From assembly GCA_945903445.1 (NCBI GenBank), contig CAMDNZ010000015.1, positions 5,907 to 69,906 of the forward strand: 64,000 nt of DNA, given 5' to 3'. This DNA is from Bordetella parapertussis (GTDB taxonomy: Bacteria; Pseudomonadota; Gammaproteobacteria; Burkholderiales; Burkholderiaceae_B). Positions within the stretch are counted from its first letter, which is position 1. Each line of letters opens with the position of its first letter. This document shows positions 9,236 through 19,200 of this stretch, in pieces. A model generated the notes under the pieces. The model was not told where the DNA came from. It did not search any database and was given only the letters and a program-made list of their open reading frames with translations. The translations under genes were made by a program, and so were the position numbers.

Positions 9236-11025
9236 AGGACATCTCCGGCGTAATCGGCCAGACGCGAGCGCTCGCCGCGTTGCAAGGTAATGTGACCGGA
9301 GTGTGGCCAGCCCTTGAAACGATCGACTACGAAGGTCAAGCCCGAACTCCCCTCGGTCAGATAGGGCGTGTCGATCTGGGCAATGTTGCCCAGGCAGACC
9401 ACCTTGGTGCCAGGGCCGGCACGCGTGACCAGCGTCTTCATTTGTTTGGGCGTGAGGTTCTGCGCTTCGTCCACGATCAGATACTTGTTCAGGAACGTCC
9501 GGCCACGCATGAAGTTCAAGGACTTGACCTTGATCCGCGAGCGAATCAAATCCATGGTGGCCGCGCGGCCCCAATCATTGCCGCCTTCGCCGTCGCCCAG
9601 ATTCAGCACGTCCAGGTTGTCTTCCAGCGCGCCCATCCACGGCATCATCTTTTCTTCTTCGGTGCCCGGCAGGAAACCGATGTCCTCACCGACCGGTACG
9701 GTCACGCGGGTCATGATGATTTCGGTGTAGCGCTTGGTTTCCAGCACTTGCGTCAGACCGGCGGCCAGTGCCAGCAGCGTCTTGCCGGTTCCCGCCTGAC
9801 CTAGCAGCGAGACGAAATCGCAATCCGGGTTCATCAGCAGATTCATCGCGAAATTCTGTTCGCGGTTGCGTGCGGTGATGCCCCAGACGTTGTTCTTGCC
9901 ATGGGTATAGTCGCGCAGCGTGGCCAGCACGGCGGTCTTGCCGTTGACCTCGCGCACCTGCGCATGCAGCGGCATCTGGCCGTCGAGGAACACGAACTGG
10001 TTCACCACGAATTGGCTACACAAGGGGCCACGGATCCGATAGAACGTGGTGCCGCCTTGTTGCCACGACTCGATGTCTTTGCCGTGCTTGTTCCAGAAGT
10101 CTTCCGGCAATTGGGTGATGCCGGAATACAGCAGGTCGGAATCTTCCAGGACGTGGTCGTTGAAATAATCTTCCGCCGCCATGCCCAGTGCGCGGGCCTT
10201 CAAGCGCATGTTGATGTCTTTGGACACCAGCACGACGTCACGCTTGGGATAGAGATCTTGCAGTGCCTGCACCACGCCCAGAATCTGATTGTCCGCCTTG
10301 CCCATGGGCAGGTCGGCAGGCAGGGTGCTGTGAATGGCATTGGTCTGGAAGAACAGGCGGCCCTGAGCGTCGCGGTTGCCCAGCTTGGCCAGCGGCAAAC
10401 CGTCGTCCAGATCGGCTTCTTCGGCCACCAGCGCGTCCAGCGAGCGGCTGACCTGACGGGCGTTGCGCGCGACCTCCGACATTCCTTTCTTCTGATGGTC
10501 GAGTTCTTCCAACGTCATCATGGGCAGATAGACGTCGTGCTCTTCGAATCGGAACAGGCTGGAGGGGTCGTGCAGCAGTACGTTGGTATCCAGCACGAAC
10601 AGCTTTTGGGTTTGTGTGCCTTTACGTGCGGGGCGGCTGGGCGACTCGATGGTGGCCGAGCCTGCTTTACGCGAGGCGGTGCGCTTGGGCGCCGCCGTTG
10701 CGGCTGCCAGGCCGGCGGTTCGCGATTCGGGTGCCGACACCTGTCGGGCAACGGGCGTCATCGAGGCGGGCGCGGCGTCGGCGAGTGCGCCGGTGGATGC
10801 CGCAGTAGCGGCCCGTTTGCGACCGCGAGCAGCGGTCGGGCTGGCGCCGGCGGCCAAACCGGCCAGCTCGGGCTGAACGGGATCGGGCTGCTCCGCCACG
10901 GCTTTGCGACCCGACGGGCGTCGGGCGGCGGGTTCATCGGTTTGCTGCGAGTCGAGCGTCAGGGTTTCGCCGCTGGGGAAGTTCAGGATGGCTGCGGGAC
11001 GGGTGGGCAACTTGGGAAGCGGCAT
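9232..11025 (-). CDS. PIN-domain PhoH-family ATPase
   Basis: Cytoplasmic protein of 597 residues. The first 140 or so are low-complexity and Ala/Arg-rich. A PIN nuclease-like domain starts FVLDTNVLLHDPSSLFRFEE and includes LPMMTLEELDHQKKG. The PhoH ATPase domain follows, with Walker A LLGQAGTGKTLLALA and the YLIVDEAQNLTPKQMKT segment. PIN-PhoH proteins are thought to act on RNA as helicase plus nuclease. It overlaps pdxA by 4 bases and follows bcp in the same direction. Confidence 0.92.
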   Translation of the reverse strand: MPLPKLPTRPAAILNFPSGETLTLDSQQTDEPAARRPSGRKAVAEQPDPVQPELAGLAAGASPTAARGRKRAATAASTGALADAAPASMTPVARQVSAPESRTAGLAAATAAPKRTASRKAGSATIESPSRPARKGTQTQKLFVLDTNVLLHDPSSLFRFEEHDVYLPMMTLEELDHQKKGMSEVARNARQVSRSLDALVAEEADLDDGLPLAKLGNRDAQGRLFFQTNAIHSTLPADLPMGKADNQILGVVQALQDLYPKRDVVLVSKDINMRLKARALGMAAEDYFNDHVLEDSDLLYSGITQLPEDFWNKHGKDIESWQQGGTTFYRIRGPLCSQFVVNQFVFLDGQMPLHAQVREVNGKTAVLATLRDYTHGKNNVWGITARNREQNFAMNLLMNPDCDFVSLLGQAGTGKTLLALAAGLTQVLETKRYTEIIMTRVTVPVGEDIGFLPGTEEEKMMPWMGALEDNLDVLNLGDGEGGNDWGRAATMDLIRSRIKVKSLNFMRGRTFLNKYLIVDEAQNLTPKQMKTLVTRAGPGTKVVCLGNIAQIDTPYLTEGSSGLTFVVDRFKGWPHSGHITLQRGERSRLADYAGDVL

Positions 11026-11092
11026 AAGGTCACTCTCGTTGATGGGCCGGCTGACTTCGCCTGTTTACAGAGGGATGAAACGTGCAACCGAC

Positions 11093-11560
11093 TCAGCCGA
11101 TGCTGGCGGCCGCTTGCAGCACTTCTTTGGCGTGTCCGGGCACACGCAGGCCGCGCCACTCCTGAACCAGCACGCCATAGGCGTCGATCAGGAAGGTGCT
11201 GCGCTCGATGCCACGGACTTGTTTGCCGTACATGTTCTTTTGCTTCATGACGCCGTACAAATTGCAGACGCGTTCATCGGGATCGGAGATAAGGGGAAAG
11301 GGCAGCTTGTACTTCGTCTTGAAGGTGTCGTGCGATTTCAGGGTGTCGCGCGAAATCCCGATCACCACGGCGCCTGCCTCCAAAAATTCGGCATGCAGGT
11401 CGCGGAAATCCTGGCTCTCGGTGGTGCAACCCGGCGTATTGTCCTTCGGGTAGAAATACAAGACGACCGCGCGGCCACGGCACTGGGCCAGGTCGATCGG
11501 GCCGATCGTGCTGTCGGCGGTGAATTCGGGGGCAGGTTTGCCGATGCGGGTAGGGGTCAT
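11093..11560 (-). CDS. bcp: Thiol peroxidase, peroxiredoxin Q/BCP
   Basis: Reduces hydrogen peroxide and organic peroxides, with thioredoxin as reductant. The 155-residue protein has FYPKDNTPGCTTESQDFRD: the peroxidatic cysteine is in PGCTTES and the resolving position five residues later is Gln rather than Cys, so it looks like a one-Cys type. It overlaps the upstream Mth938-like gene by 4 bases. Confidence 0.93.
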   Translation of the reverse strand: MTPTRIGKPAPEFTADSTIGPIDLAQCRGRAVVLYFYPKDNTPGCTTESQDFRDLHAEFLEAGAVVIGISRDTLKSHDTFKTKYKLPFPLISDPDERVCNLYGVMKQKNMYGKQVRGIERSTFLIDAYGVLVQEWRGLRVPGHAKEVLQAAASIG

Positions 11561-12018
11561 TCAGGGGCTCCGGCCATGGGCATGAGGGCGACGACCACGC
11601 GTCGGCCCTCGGACATCAGAATGTTGTAGGTGCGAGCCGCCGCCTGGGTGTCCATGGTTTCGACACCGATGCCTACCCGGGTCAGTGGGGCGAAGACGGC
11701 AGGATGCAAAAAGTGCTGGCGCGATCCGGTACCCAAAATCAGTACTTCGGGCGAGTCGGGGCTGGCAATATCGCCCGTCGGCCCGTCGGTTGCGTCCAGA
11801 AAAGCCATGGGATCGACGGGGGCGGCGATCAGGCTGGCTGGGCTGCGTAGCGTGGCGGTTGTGACTTCGGCCATCGTGCGTACCGGCCAGGGGTGGATGG
11901 CCCCTTCGGGACCAAACCAGACGGCGTGCGCGTAACGCACCAGGTTTACTTCGATATAGTCGTCGCCATAGGCGGTAACCGTGTTCAATGCGGAGGAAGG
12001 GTCCGAATGCAGCTTCAA
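11557..12018 (-). CDS. Mth938-like (DUF498) domain protein
   Basis: Small protein of 153 residues made of one Mth938-like domain, the fold of Xcc1710 and mitochondrial NDUFAF3. The hallmarks are VNLVRYAHAVWFGPEG near the N-terminus, PEVLILGTGSRQHFLHP in the middle and GVETMDTQAAARTYNILMSE at the end. Molecular role in bacteria is unclear. The start is TTG at 12018; an ATG just upstream is in another frame. It is co-transcribed with bcp (4-base overlap). Confidence 0.87.
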   Translation of the reverse strand: MKLHSDPSSALNTVTAYGDDYIEVNLVRYAHAVWFGPEGAIHPWPVRTMAEVTTATLRSPASLIAAPVDPMAFLDATDGPTGDIASPDSPEVLILGTGSRQHFLHPAVFAPLTRVGIGVETMDTQAAARTYNILMSEGRRVVVALMPMAGAPE

Positions 12019-12178
12019 TCATGACTCCGTCGTTGTTGATCCGATAATAGCGCAACGCGCGGCTTGCGCGTATGACGATTGCCCTACTTCCTTGTACGGC
12101 ATTTGCCGGGGGCGGCGGCTTGCGCTAGATTAACGAGTTTGCTGCCGATACCGCGCCTGGGGCGCTTTGGGATGAGTC

Positions 12179-13366
12179 ATGAGAAAGTTCTCGCGCATTG
12201 AACGGCTGCCGCCGTATGTCTTCAACATAACCGGTGAGTTGAAGATGGCCGCCCGGCGGCGTGGCGAGGACATCATCGATATGTCCATGGGCAATCCCGA
12301 TGGCGCAACCCCGCCGCACATCGTCGATAAGCTGGTGGAAGTGGCCACGCGCGATGACACGCACGGTTATTCGGTCTCCAAGGGTATTCCGCGCCTGCGC
12401 AAGGCGATTTGCGACTGGTACCAACGTCGTTACGCGGTCACGCTGGATCCCGATAGCGAAGCCATCGTCACCATCGGCTCCAAGGAGGGCCTGGCGCACC
12501 TGATGCTGGCTACGCTGGACCAGGGCGACACGGTGCTGGTGCCCAACCCCAGCTATCCCATTCATATTTATGGCGCGGTAATTGCCGGCGCCAATATTCG
12601 TTCGGTTCGCATGACTCCCGGCGTCGATTTCTTCGAAGAACTCGAACGCGCCGTACGCGAATCGATTCCGAAGCCGAAGATGATGATTCTGGGCTTTCCC
12701 AGCAATCCGACGGCGCAATGCGTCGATATGTCGTTCTTCGAGCGCGTGGTCGCTCTGGCCAAAGAACACGACATCCTGGTGGTACACGATCTGGCCTACG
12801 CCGACATCACCTTCGATGGCTATGTCGCGCCGTCCATCATGCAAGTCGAGGGTGCGCGTGATATTGCCGTCGAGTTCTTCACCATGAGCAAGAGCTACAA
12901 CATGGCCGGCTGGCGTATCGGCTTCATGGTGGGCAATGCCGAATTGGTGAATGCTTTGGCTCGTATCAAGAGCTATCACGACTACGGCACGTTCACGCCG
13001 ATCCAGGTGGCGGCCATCGAAGCGCTGAACGGTCCGCAAGACGGCGTCGATGCCGTCGTCGCCCAGTACAAGGCGCGGCGCGATGTGTTGGTGCGCGGCT
13101 TGCACGAGGCGGGCTGGATGGTCGATATCCCCAAGGCGTCGATGTACATCTGGGCCAGGATTCCCGAGCCGTATCTGGCGCAAGGATCCTTGGAGTTCGC
13201 CAAGCGTCTGCTGGCCGAGGCCAAAGTGGCCGTCTCGCCGGGTATCGGCTTTGGCGAATACGGCGACGAGTATGTCCGTTTCGCCTTGATCGAAAACGAG
13301 CAACGCACCCGCCAGGCGGTGCGCGGCATTAAGGAAATGTTCCGCAAGGACGGTATCTTTAAATGA
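12179..13366 (+). CDS. alaC: Alanine-forming aminotransferase
   Basis: Pyridoxal-phosphate aminotransferase of the AlaC type, moving the amino group between glutamate and pyruvate. The 395-residue protein contains DMSMGNPDGATPPHIVDKL, VPNPSYPIHIYG, GFPSNPTAQC and the PLP lysine in FFTMSKSYNMAGWRIGF. It overlaps hom by 4 bases, giving the alaC-hom-thrC order common in beta-proteobacteria. It diverges from the Mth938-like gene across 160 bases that should hold its promoter. Confidence 0.93.
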   Translation: MRKFSRIERLPPYVFNITGELKMAARRRGEDIIDMSMGNPDGATPPHIVDKLVEVATRDDTHGYSVSKGIPRLRKAICDWYQRRYAVTLDPDSEAIVTIGSKEGLAHLMLATLDQGDTVLVPNPSYPIHIYGAVIAGANIRSVRMTPGVDFFEELERAVRESIPKPKMMILGFPSNPTAQCVDMSFFERVVALAKEHDILVVHDLAYADITFDGYVAPSIMQVEGARDIAVEFFTMSKSYNMAGWRIGFMVGNAELVNALARIKSYHDYGTFTPIQVAAIEALNGPQDGVDAVVAQYKARRDVLVRGLHEAGWMVDIPKASMYIWARIPEPYLAQGSLEFAKRLLAEAKVAVSPGIGFGEYGDEYVRFALIENEQRTRQAVRGIKEMFRKDGIFK

Positions 13367-14667
13367 ACGCAGTGAAAGTGGGTCTGTTGGGGTCGGGTGT
13401 CGTCGGTGGCGGCACCTGGAACGTCCTGGCGCGAAACGCGTCTGAAATCGCCCGCCGTGCAGGGCGCAGCATCGAGATCACCCATGTGGGTGCCCGTGAC
13501 GTCGAGCGTGCACGGGCTCGCGTGGGCGCATCGGTGCGAATTTCGCAGGATTTGCGGGCAGTGGTGCAAGACGCGGAAATCGATATCGTGGTCGAACTGA
13601 TCGGCGGTATTTCGCCGGCGCGTGAACTGGTGCTGGAAGCCATCGCCAACGGCAAGCATGTGGTCACCGCCAATAAGGCCTTGCTGGCCAAACATGGCAA
13701 CGAGATATTCGCCGCAGCGTCCGAGCGCGGCGTGATGGTGGCCTTCGAGGCCGCAGTGGCCGGTGGTATTCCCATCATCAAGGCGATTCGCGAAGGCCTC
13801 ACGGCCAATCGCATTCAGTGGCTGGCGGGCATCATCAACGGCACCACCAATTTCATTCTGTCGGAAATGCGTGCGCGGGGCCTGCCCTTTGATCGCGCCT
13901 TGGCCGATGCGCAGGGACTGGGGTATGCCGAAGCCGATCCCAGCTTCGATATCGAAGGCGTCGACGCCGCGCATAAACTGACGCTGCTGGCATCGCTGGC
14001 CTTCGGCGTGCCGGTGCAGTTCGACCGTTGTTACATCGAAGGCATCAGCCAACTCGCTCAGGAAGACATCGCTCACGCCGAGCGCCTGGGCTATCGTATC
14101 AAACTGTTGGGCATCACCCGCCGCCGCCCCGATGGCATCGAGTTGCGTGTGCATCCGACGCTGATTCCGTCCGAGCGCCTGCTGGCCAACGTCGAAGGTG
14201 CCATGAATGCGGTGCTGGTCTCGGGCGACGCCGTAGGCCCGACCTTGTATTACGGTCAGGGCGCAGGCGAAGAGCCCACCGCTTCGGCCGTGGTGGCCGA
14301 CCTGGTCGATGTGACCCGACTGCATACGGCCGACCCGCACAACCGGGTGCCGCACTTGGCTTTCCAGCCCGATGCAATGGCCGACACCGTCATCCTGCCG
14401 ATGGCCCAGGTGCGCAGTGCCTACTATCTGCGCGTCACCGTGGAAGATCGTCCGGGTGTGTTGGCCGATCTGGCGCGTCTGTTGGCCGAGCAGCGAATTT
14501 CCATCGGCTCGATGTTGCAGCAGCCGCAGGGCGAGGCGCGTGCCGAGATCATTTTCCTGACGCATGAAGCCATCGAAGGCGATGTCGATCGTGCGATCGC
14601 CTTGACCGAAGCCTTGCCGTTTGTGTGTTCCAAAGTTACCCGCCTGCGTATGGAAAGCCTGTCATGA
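13363..14667 (+). CDS. hom: Homoserine dehydrogenase
   Basis: Reduces aspartate semialdehyde to homoserine with NAD(P)H, the branch point to threonine and methionine. The 434-residue protein has a Rossmann N-terminus (VGLLGSGVVGGGTW), the catalytic-domain signature AGIINGTTNFILSEM and YAEADPSFDIEGVDAAHKL. A C-terminal ACT domain starts YYLRVTVEDRPGVLADLARL, the part that normally gives threonine feedback control. It overlaps both neighbours by 4 bases. Confidence 0.97.
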   Translation: MNAVKVGLLGSGVVGGGTWNVLARNASEIARRAGRSIEITHVGARDVERARARVGASVRISQDLRAVVQDAEIDIVVELIGGISPARELVLEAIANGKHVVTANKALLAKHGNEIFAAASERGVMVAFEAAVAGGIPIIKAIREGLTANRIQWLAGIINGTTNFILSEMRARGLPFDRALADAQGLGYAEADPSFDIEGVDAAHKLTLLASLAFGVPVQFDRCYIEGISQLAQEDIAHAERLGYRIKLLGITRRRPDGIELRVHPTLIPSERLLANVEGAMNAVLVSGDAVGPTLYYGQGAGEEPTASAVVADLVDVTRLHTADPHNRVPHLAFQPDAMADTVILPMAQVRSAYYLRVTVEDRPGVLADLARLLAEQRISIGSMLQQPQGEARAEIIFLTHEAIEGDVDRAIALTEALPFVCSKVTRLRMESLS

Positions 14668-16076
14668 AATACATTTCGACCCGTGGCGGCATGACGCCTC
14701 AACCGTTCTCCGACATCCTGCTCGAAGGATTGGCGCCCGACGGCGGTTTGACCCTGCCCGAGCAATTGCCCCAGGTGACAACCGACATGTTGGAGCGTTG
14801 GCGCACACTGTCGTACCCGGCACTGGCGGCCGAGGTGCTGGGATTGTTCGCGACCGATATCGACACGGAAGATCTGCGCGAATTGACGCGCCGCGCCTAT
14901 TCGTCCGAGTCGTTCGGCGGGCAGGACGAAATCGTTCCGCTCAAGCCGCTAAATGACGGTCTGACGCTATTGGGCTTGTCCGAAGGCCCGACGCTGGCCT
15001 TCAAAGACATGGCCATGCAGTTTTTGGGACAAGTGTTCGAGTATGTCCTGACGCGTCGCGACGCCACCTTGAATATCGTCGGTGCGACTTCCGGCGATAC
15101 CGGGTCGGCAGCCGAGTACGCCTTGCGCGGCAAGCGCGGGATATCCGTCTTCATGCTCTCGCCACAAGGCCGCATGAGCGCGTTCCAGCGTGCGCAGATG
15201 TATTCCTTACAAGACGCCAATATCCATAACCTGGCGGTTGATGGCGTGTTCGACGAGTGCCAGGACATCGTCAAGGCTTTGTCGGTCGACCTGGCGTTCA
15301 AAACGGGATTCCGCTTAGGCGCAGTCAATTCGATCAACTGGGCGCGCATTGCCGCGCAGGTGGTGTATTACTTTCACGGCTGGTTGCGCGCGACCGCCGC
15401 GCCGGGCCAGGAAGTGTCGTTTGCCGTGCCCTCGGGCAATTTCGGCAACATCTTGTCCGGGCACATTGCTCGTCAGATGGGCTTGCCGATTCGTCGTCTG
15501 GTCTTGGCCACCAACGAAAACAATGTGTTGGAAGAGTTCTTCCGCACTGGCGTGTATCGTCCGCGACCGGCGGCACAAACCTACGCGACGTCCAGCCCGT
15601 CGATGGACATCTCTCGGGCCTCGAATTTCGAGCGCTTCGTGTTCGACTTCGTGGGTCGCGATCCCAAACGTGTCGCCGCGCTTTGGGACGAGGTCGCGCG
15701 TAGCGGTCAGTTCGATCTGTCGGCCGAGCGCGGACGATTCGAATCAGAGTTCGGCTTTGTCTGCGGCGTCAGCACGCACGCCGACCGAATCGCCACGATC
15801 CAGGCGGTGCATACCGCTACCGGTCGCGTCATCGATCCGCACACGGCCGATGGCGTGAAAGTCGCGCGCGAATATGTCGAAGAGGGGGTGCCGATGCTGG
15901 TGCTGGAGACGGCGTTGCCAGCGAAGTTTTCCGAGGTGATCGAAGAGGCCTTGGGCCAACCTGCACCCGTGCCGGCCTCGCTGGTCGGACTGGAATCCCG
16001 ACCGCAGCGGGTGCAGGCGTTGCCGTGCGACGTACAGGCCGTGCGGCGCTACATCGAGACGCACGCCGCCGATTGA
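14664..16076 (+). CDS. thrC: Threonine synthase
   Basis: PLP enzyme converting O-phosphohomoserine to threonine. I chose the ATG at 14664, which overlaps the hom stop (ATGA) and gives the family N-terminus MKYISTRGGM and 470 residues; an ATG 39 bases upstream lies inside hom. The PLP lysine is in GPTLAFKDMAMQFLG and the phosphate-binding loop is VGATSGDTGSAAEY. The length and the GGM start match the long (class II, yeast-like) type. Confidence 0.97.
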   Translation: MKYISTRGGMTPQPFSDILLEGLAPDGGLTLPEQLPQVTTDMLERWRTLSYPALAAEVLGLFATDIDTEDLRELTRRAYSSESFGGQDEIVPLKPLNDGLTLLGLSEGPTLAFKDMAMQFLGQVFEYVLTRRDATLNIVGATSGDTGSAAEYALRGKRGISVFMLSPQGRMSAFQRAQMYSLQDANIHNLAVDGVFDECQDIVKALSVDLAFKTGFRLGAVNSINWARIAAQVVYYFHGWLRATAAPGQEVSFAVPSGNFGNILSGHIARQMGLPIRRLVLATNENNVLEEFFRTGVYRPRPAAQTYATSSPSMDISRASNFERFVFDFVGRDPKRVAALWDEVARSGQFDLSAERGRFESEFGFVCGVSTHADRIATIQAVHTATGRVIDPHTADGVKVAREYVEEGVPMLVLETALPAKFSEVIEEALGQPAPVPASLVGLESRPQRVQALPCDVQAVRRYIETHAAD

Positions 16077-16105
16077 TTTGTCGGTATGGGGCGCTAGAAT
16101 CACTC

Positions 16106-17050
16106 ATGATGATTGCGTCCCGTTCTACCGAAAACGCCGCCCTTATCGCCGATAACGTGCGCAAGCGCTATGGCGAGAAAGTTGTTGTTGACGGCTTGAC
16201 CTTCTCAATCGCCCGTGGCGAATGCTACGGCCTGCTGGGTCCCAACGGTGCCGGCAAGACCACCACGCTGCGTACGCTGTTGGGCCTGACGCCCTATGAC
16301 AGCGGCAAAATCCGTGTGCTCGAACACCCCATTCCGCATGCGGCCCGCCAGGCACGAATGCGCATCGGCGTGGTGCCGCAGATGGATAATCTCGATCCCG
16401 ATTTCACCGTATCCGAGAATCTGTGGGTGTTTGGCCGATACTTCGGCATGTCCACCGCGCAGGCCCGCGCACGAGTGCCCGAGCTGCTGGCCTTCGCTAC
16501 GCTGGAGTCTAAGGCCGATGCACGTATCGGCGAATTGTCCGGGGGCATGAAGCGTCGCCTGACATTAGCGCGCGCCATGATCAACGACCCCGATCTCATC
16601 ATCATGGACGAGCCCACAACCGGGCTCGATCCGCAGGCACGTCATCTGATCTGGGAGCGTTTGAAAGCGCTGCTCGCACGCGGCAAGACCATCTTGCTCA
16701 CGACCCATTTCATGGATGAGGCCGAACGCTTGTGCCATCGCCTGGGGCTGCTGGATCAGGGTCGTTTGATGGCCGAGGGCACGCCTCGCGCGTTGATCGA
16801 CGCGCACGTCGAGCCGCAAGTCTTGGAGGTGTATGGCGACGGTTTGGTCCAGTGGTTGAGTCGACATCGCGATTCGGTGCATGCGCGTATCGAGGTCAGC
16901 GGCGAAACGGCCTTTTGTTATACCGAAGATGCCACGCCGCTGTTGGCCGACATCCAAGGCCGCGACGATCTGCGTTATCTGCATCGGCCCGCCAACCTCG
17001 AAGATCTGTTTTTGCGTCTGACCGGGCGCGGTATGCGGGAGGGCACATGA
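16106..17050 (+). CDS. ABC transporter ATP-binding protein, NodI type
   Basis: ATPase subunit of an ABC-2 exporter, 314 residues from the ATG at 16106. Walker A is GPNGAGKTTTLRTLLGL, the signature is ELSGGMKRRLTLARAM, Walker B is LIIMDEPTTGLDPQ and the switch His is in LLTTHFMDEAERL. The C-terminal extension ending in NLEDLFLRLTGR is typical of NodI-like proteins. The permease partner overlaps by 4 bases. Outside rhizobia these pairs export unknown lipids or polysaccharides. Confidence 0.92.
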   Translation: MMIASRSTENAALIADNVRKRYGEKVVVDGLTFSIARGECYGLLGPNGAGKTTTLRTLLGLTPYDSGKIRVLEHPIPHAARQARMRIGVVPQMDNLDPDFTVSENLWVFGRYFGMSTAQARARVPELLAFATLESKADARIGELSGGMKRRLTLARAMINDPDLIIMDEPTTGLDPQARHLIWERLKALLARGKTILLTTHFMDEAERLCHRLGLLDQGRLMAEGTPRALIDAHVEPQVLEVYGDGLVQWLSRHRDSVHARIEVSGETAFCYTEDATPLLADIQGRDDLRYLHRPANLEDLFLRLTGRGMREGT

Positions 17051-17832
17051 GCGGTGTGTCGCGAGCCTGGCCTCGTCTGGGATGGGGAAGTGTGGCGGTG
17101 TTCCGCCGTAACTTTCTGATGTGGCGCAAGACCGCGCTGACTACGGTGCTGGGCGATGTGCTCGATCCAATGATCGCGTTGCTGGCCTTGGGTTTCGGAC
17201 TGGGCGCCCTGTTACCCAGCATCGAAGGCGTGCCCTACATCACGTTTCTGGCCGCCGGATCGATTTGCATCGGTACCGTCTACGGCGCGACTTTCGAGGC
17301 GACCTACAACGCTTTCTCGCGCTTGCAGATTCAGCGGACTTGGGACGCCATGCTGAATACGCCGCTGTCTTTGGATGACGTGGTATGGGCGGAAATTCTT
17401 TGGGCGCAAGCCAAGGCGCTGAAAAGCGGCTTATCGATCGTGCTGGTCGTGTTGCTGTTCGACGTGTCTCGGGCGGCGACGCTGATATGGGTTCCGCTGG
17501 TGTTGGTGCTGGTGGCGTTGACATTCGCTGCCTTGGGCATGATCGTATGCGCGTTGGCGAAGGGTTACGATTTCTTTATGTACTACTTCACGCTGGGCAT
17601 CACGCCCATGGTGTTTTTATCCGGCACGTTTTTCCCGGCCGATCAGTTGCCACCCATGTTGGTGGCCGTCATGAAGTGGTTTCCGTTGTCGCCAGCGGTC
17701 GAGTTGGTGCGACCGCTGGTGCTGGGACGGGTGCCTGGCGAACCGTGGGCAGACGTGCTGCAATTGACACTGACCGCCACGCTGGCAATCTGGGTGAGTG
17801 CTGTGCTGATGCGCCGTCGCCTGTTGCGCTGA
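17047..17832 (+). CDS. ABC-2 type permease, NodJ type
   Basis: Membrane subunit of the exporter encoded with the preceding ATPase. The 261-residue protein starts at ATG 17047 and has about six membrane helices. Family marks are FRRNFLMWRKTALTTVLGDV, the GTVYGATFEATYNAFSRLQ region, the LNTPLSLDDVVWAEILWAQ coupling segment, and FLSGTFFPADQLP. It converges with hpnE across 54 bases in which I see no clear terminator. Confidence 0.92.
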   Translation: MSGVSRAWPRLGWGSVAVFRRNFLMWRKTALTTVLGDVLDPMIALLALGFGLGALLPSIEGVPYITFLAAGSICIGTVYGATFEATYNAFSRLQIQRTWDAMLNTPLSLDDVVWAEILWAQAKALKSGLSIVLVVLLFDVSRAATLIWVPLVLVLVALTFAALGMIVCALAKGYDFFMYYFTLGITPMVFLSGTFFPADQLPPMLVAVMKWFPLSPAVELVRPLVLGRVPGEPWADVLQLTLTATLAIWVSAVLMRRRLLR

Positions 17833-17886
17833 TACTGGAGACGGCTATCAAACCCGTCGATCGACCCGTATCGATTGGCCGAATTC

Positions 17887-19200
17887 TCAGCCTGGACGCA
17901 CCTTGAACAAACGTGCCGCCTGCCTGCCGCTGCGAACTGCTCCTTCGAGTACACCGGGATAGCCGGTATCGGTCCAGTCGCCTGCCAGCGCCAGCCGCGG
18001 CCACGGCGTGCGGTTCGCGGGCCGGGCTAGGCCCGGCACTGCCGCGAACGTTGCGCGTTTTTCGATGAAAAGCTCACTGGCAGTCACCTCCGGCAAGGGC
18101 AGGCGGCGAGGCGCTTGTTCGCGTAATTGTTCGATCAGCTGTTTTACCGTTTGATCGCGATCGCGTTCGCTCAAGCCTTGAGCCGCGCTGACGACGATCG
18201 CCAGCTCGCCGCCATTGCTTTGATCCAGCATACGCGTTCGATCGAACACCCATTGCCCGTCATGACCGCGAGCGGGATCTTCGCGCAACATCATCATCGG
18301 CATGGGCAGCCGATAGGGTTGCGCCAGCCGCAAGACCAGGGTAGCGATCGGCATGTAGTCGAACGCCTGCAATTGCTTGAGCAAACCCGCAGCCGAGGGC
18401 GTGCGCGCATACGGGTCGAGCAGCCTAGCCGCTGCCGATGGTGGAATGGCCAAGACCGCTGCATCGAATTCTTCGCCGTTCAAGACGACGGTGTCGTCGC
18501 CCCAGTGCAAAGTGCGAACGGTGCTGCCATAACGCATCCGGACCTGCCGGGCTGCGGCGTCGGGCCAGACTGCCGATAGATCGGTGCGAGGCAAGAGCAG
18601 GTCGCTGGCCTCGCGTGTCGTGCTCAGGCTGTCGCGCAATACCCGCGCATAAAGCTGTGCGCTTGCCATGGCGATAGGCGTATTCAATGCCGCTAGACAG
18701 AGCGGCGACCACAACGCGCCGATCAGGCTCTGCGGCTGGCGTAAGTCCGTAAGCCATGCGGCGACGGTCAAGTCAGTCGGGATCGTGTCGATGACCAGTT
18801 TGCGCACGTGCATCATCAGACGGGTCGCTGCCCACCGATCGGCAGCCGTCAGGCCGCGCGCGGTCAGCAGCGCCCACATGGTATGAAAGGGGGCTGGCCA
18901 GCGCGGCGCACGCAAAGTGACCGCGCCGTCGAAGGCACCCCATTGCAAGGGCAAGCGCCACAGCATTCGATCGACGTCGCGATCCAGCTGACGCATCAGC
19001 GCCAGCGTCTCGGTGTAGGCACCGAGCAGGATGTGTTGGCCGTTGTCCAGCGGTGTGCCCCAGGTCAGACGGGCCACCCGCCGTGCGCGTCCGCCCGGCG
19101 TATGGGCCGCTTCGAACACCGACACCTCATGACCATAGGCTTTGAGGTCTACGGCAGCGGCAAGTCCCGCCCAGCCCGCACCGACGACCGCCAGTTTCAT
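17887..19200 (-). CDS. hpnE: Hydroxysqualene dehydroxylase (FAD-dependent)
   Basis: Last enzyme of the three-step route from farnesyl diphosphate to squalene: it reductively removes the hydroxyl of hydroxysqualene. The N-terminus KLAVVGAGWAGLAAAVDLKAYG is an FAD-binding Rossmann motif and GGRARRVARLTWGTPLDNGQ follows. The C-terminal FAD segment is RLALAGDWTDTGYPGVLEGA. The start at 19200 overlaps the hpnD stop by 4 bases and gives 437 residues. No squalene-hopene cyclase gene is in the window. Confidence 0.93.
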   Translation of the reverse strand: MKLAVVGAGWAGLAAAVDLKAYGHEVSVFEAAHTPGGRARRVARLTWGTPLDNGQHILLGAYTETLALMRQLDRDVDRMLWRLPLQWGAFDGAVTLRAPRWPAPFHTMWALLTARGLTAADRWAATRLMMHVRKLVIDTIPTDLTVAAWLTDLRQPQSLIGALWSPLCLAALNTPIAMASAQLYARVLRDSLSTTREASDLLLPRTDLSAVWPDAAARQVRMRYGSTVRTLHWGDDTVVLNGEEFDAAVLAIPPSAAARLLDPYARTPSAAGLLKQLQAFDYMPIATLVLRLAQPYRLPMPMMMLREDPARGHDGQWVFDRTRMLDQSNGGELAIVVSAAQGLSERDRDQTVKQLIEQLREQAPRRLPLPEVTASELFIEKRATFAAVPGLARPANRTPWPRLALAGDWTDTGYPGVLEGAVRSGRQAARLFKVRPG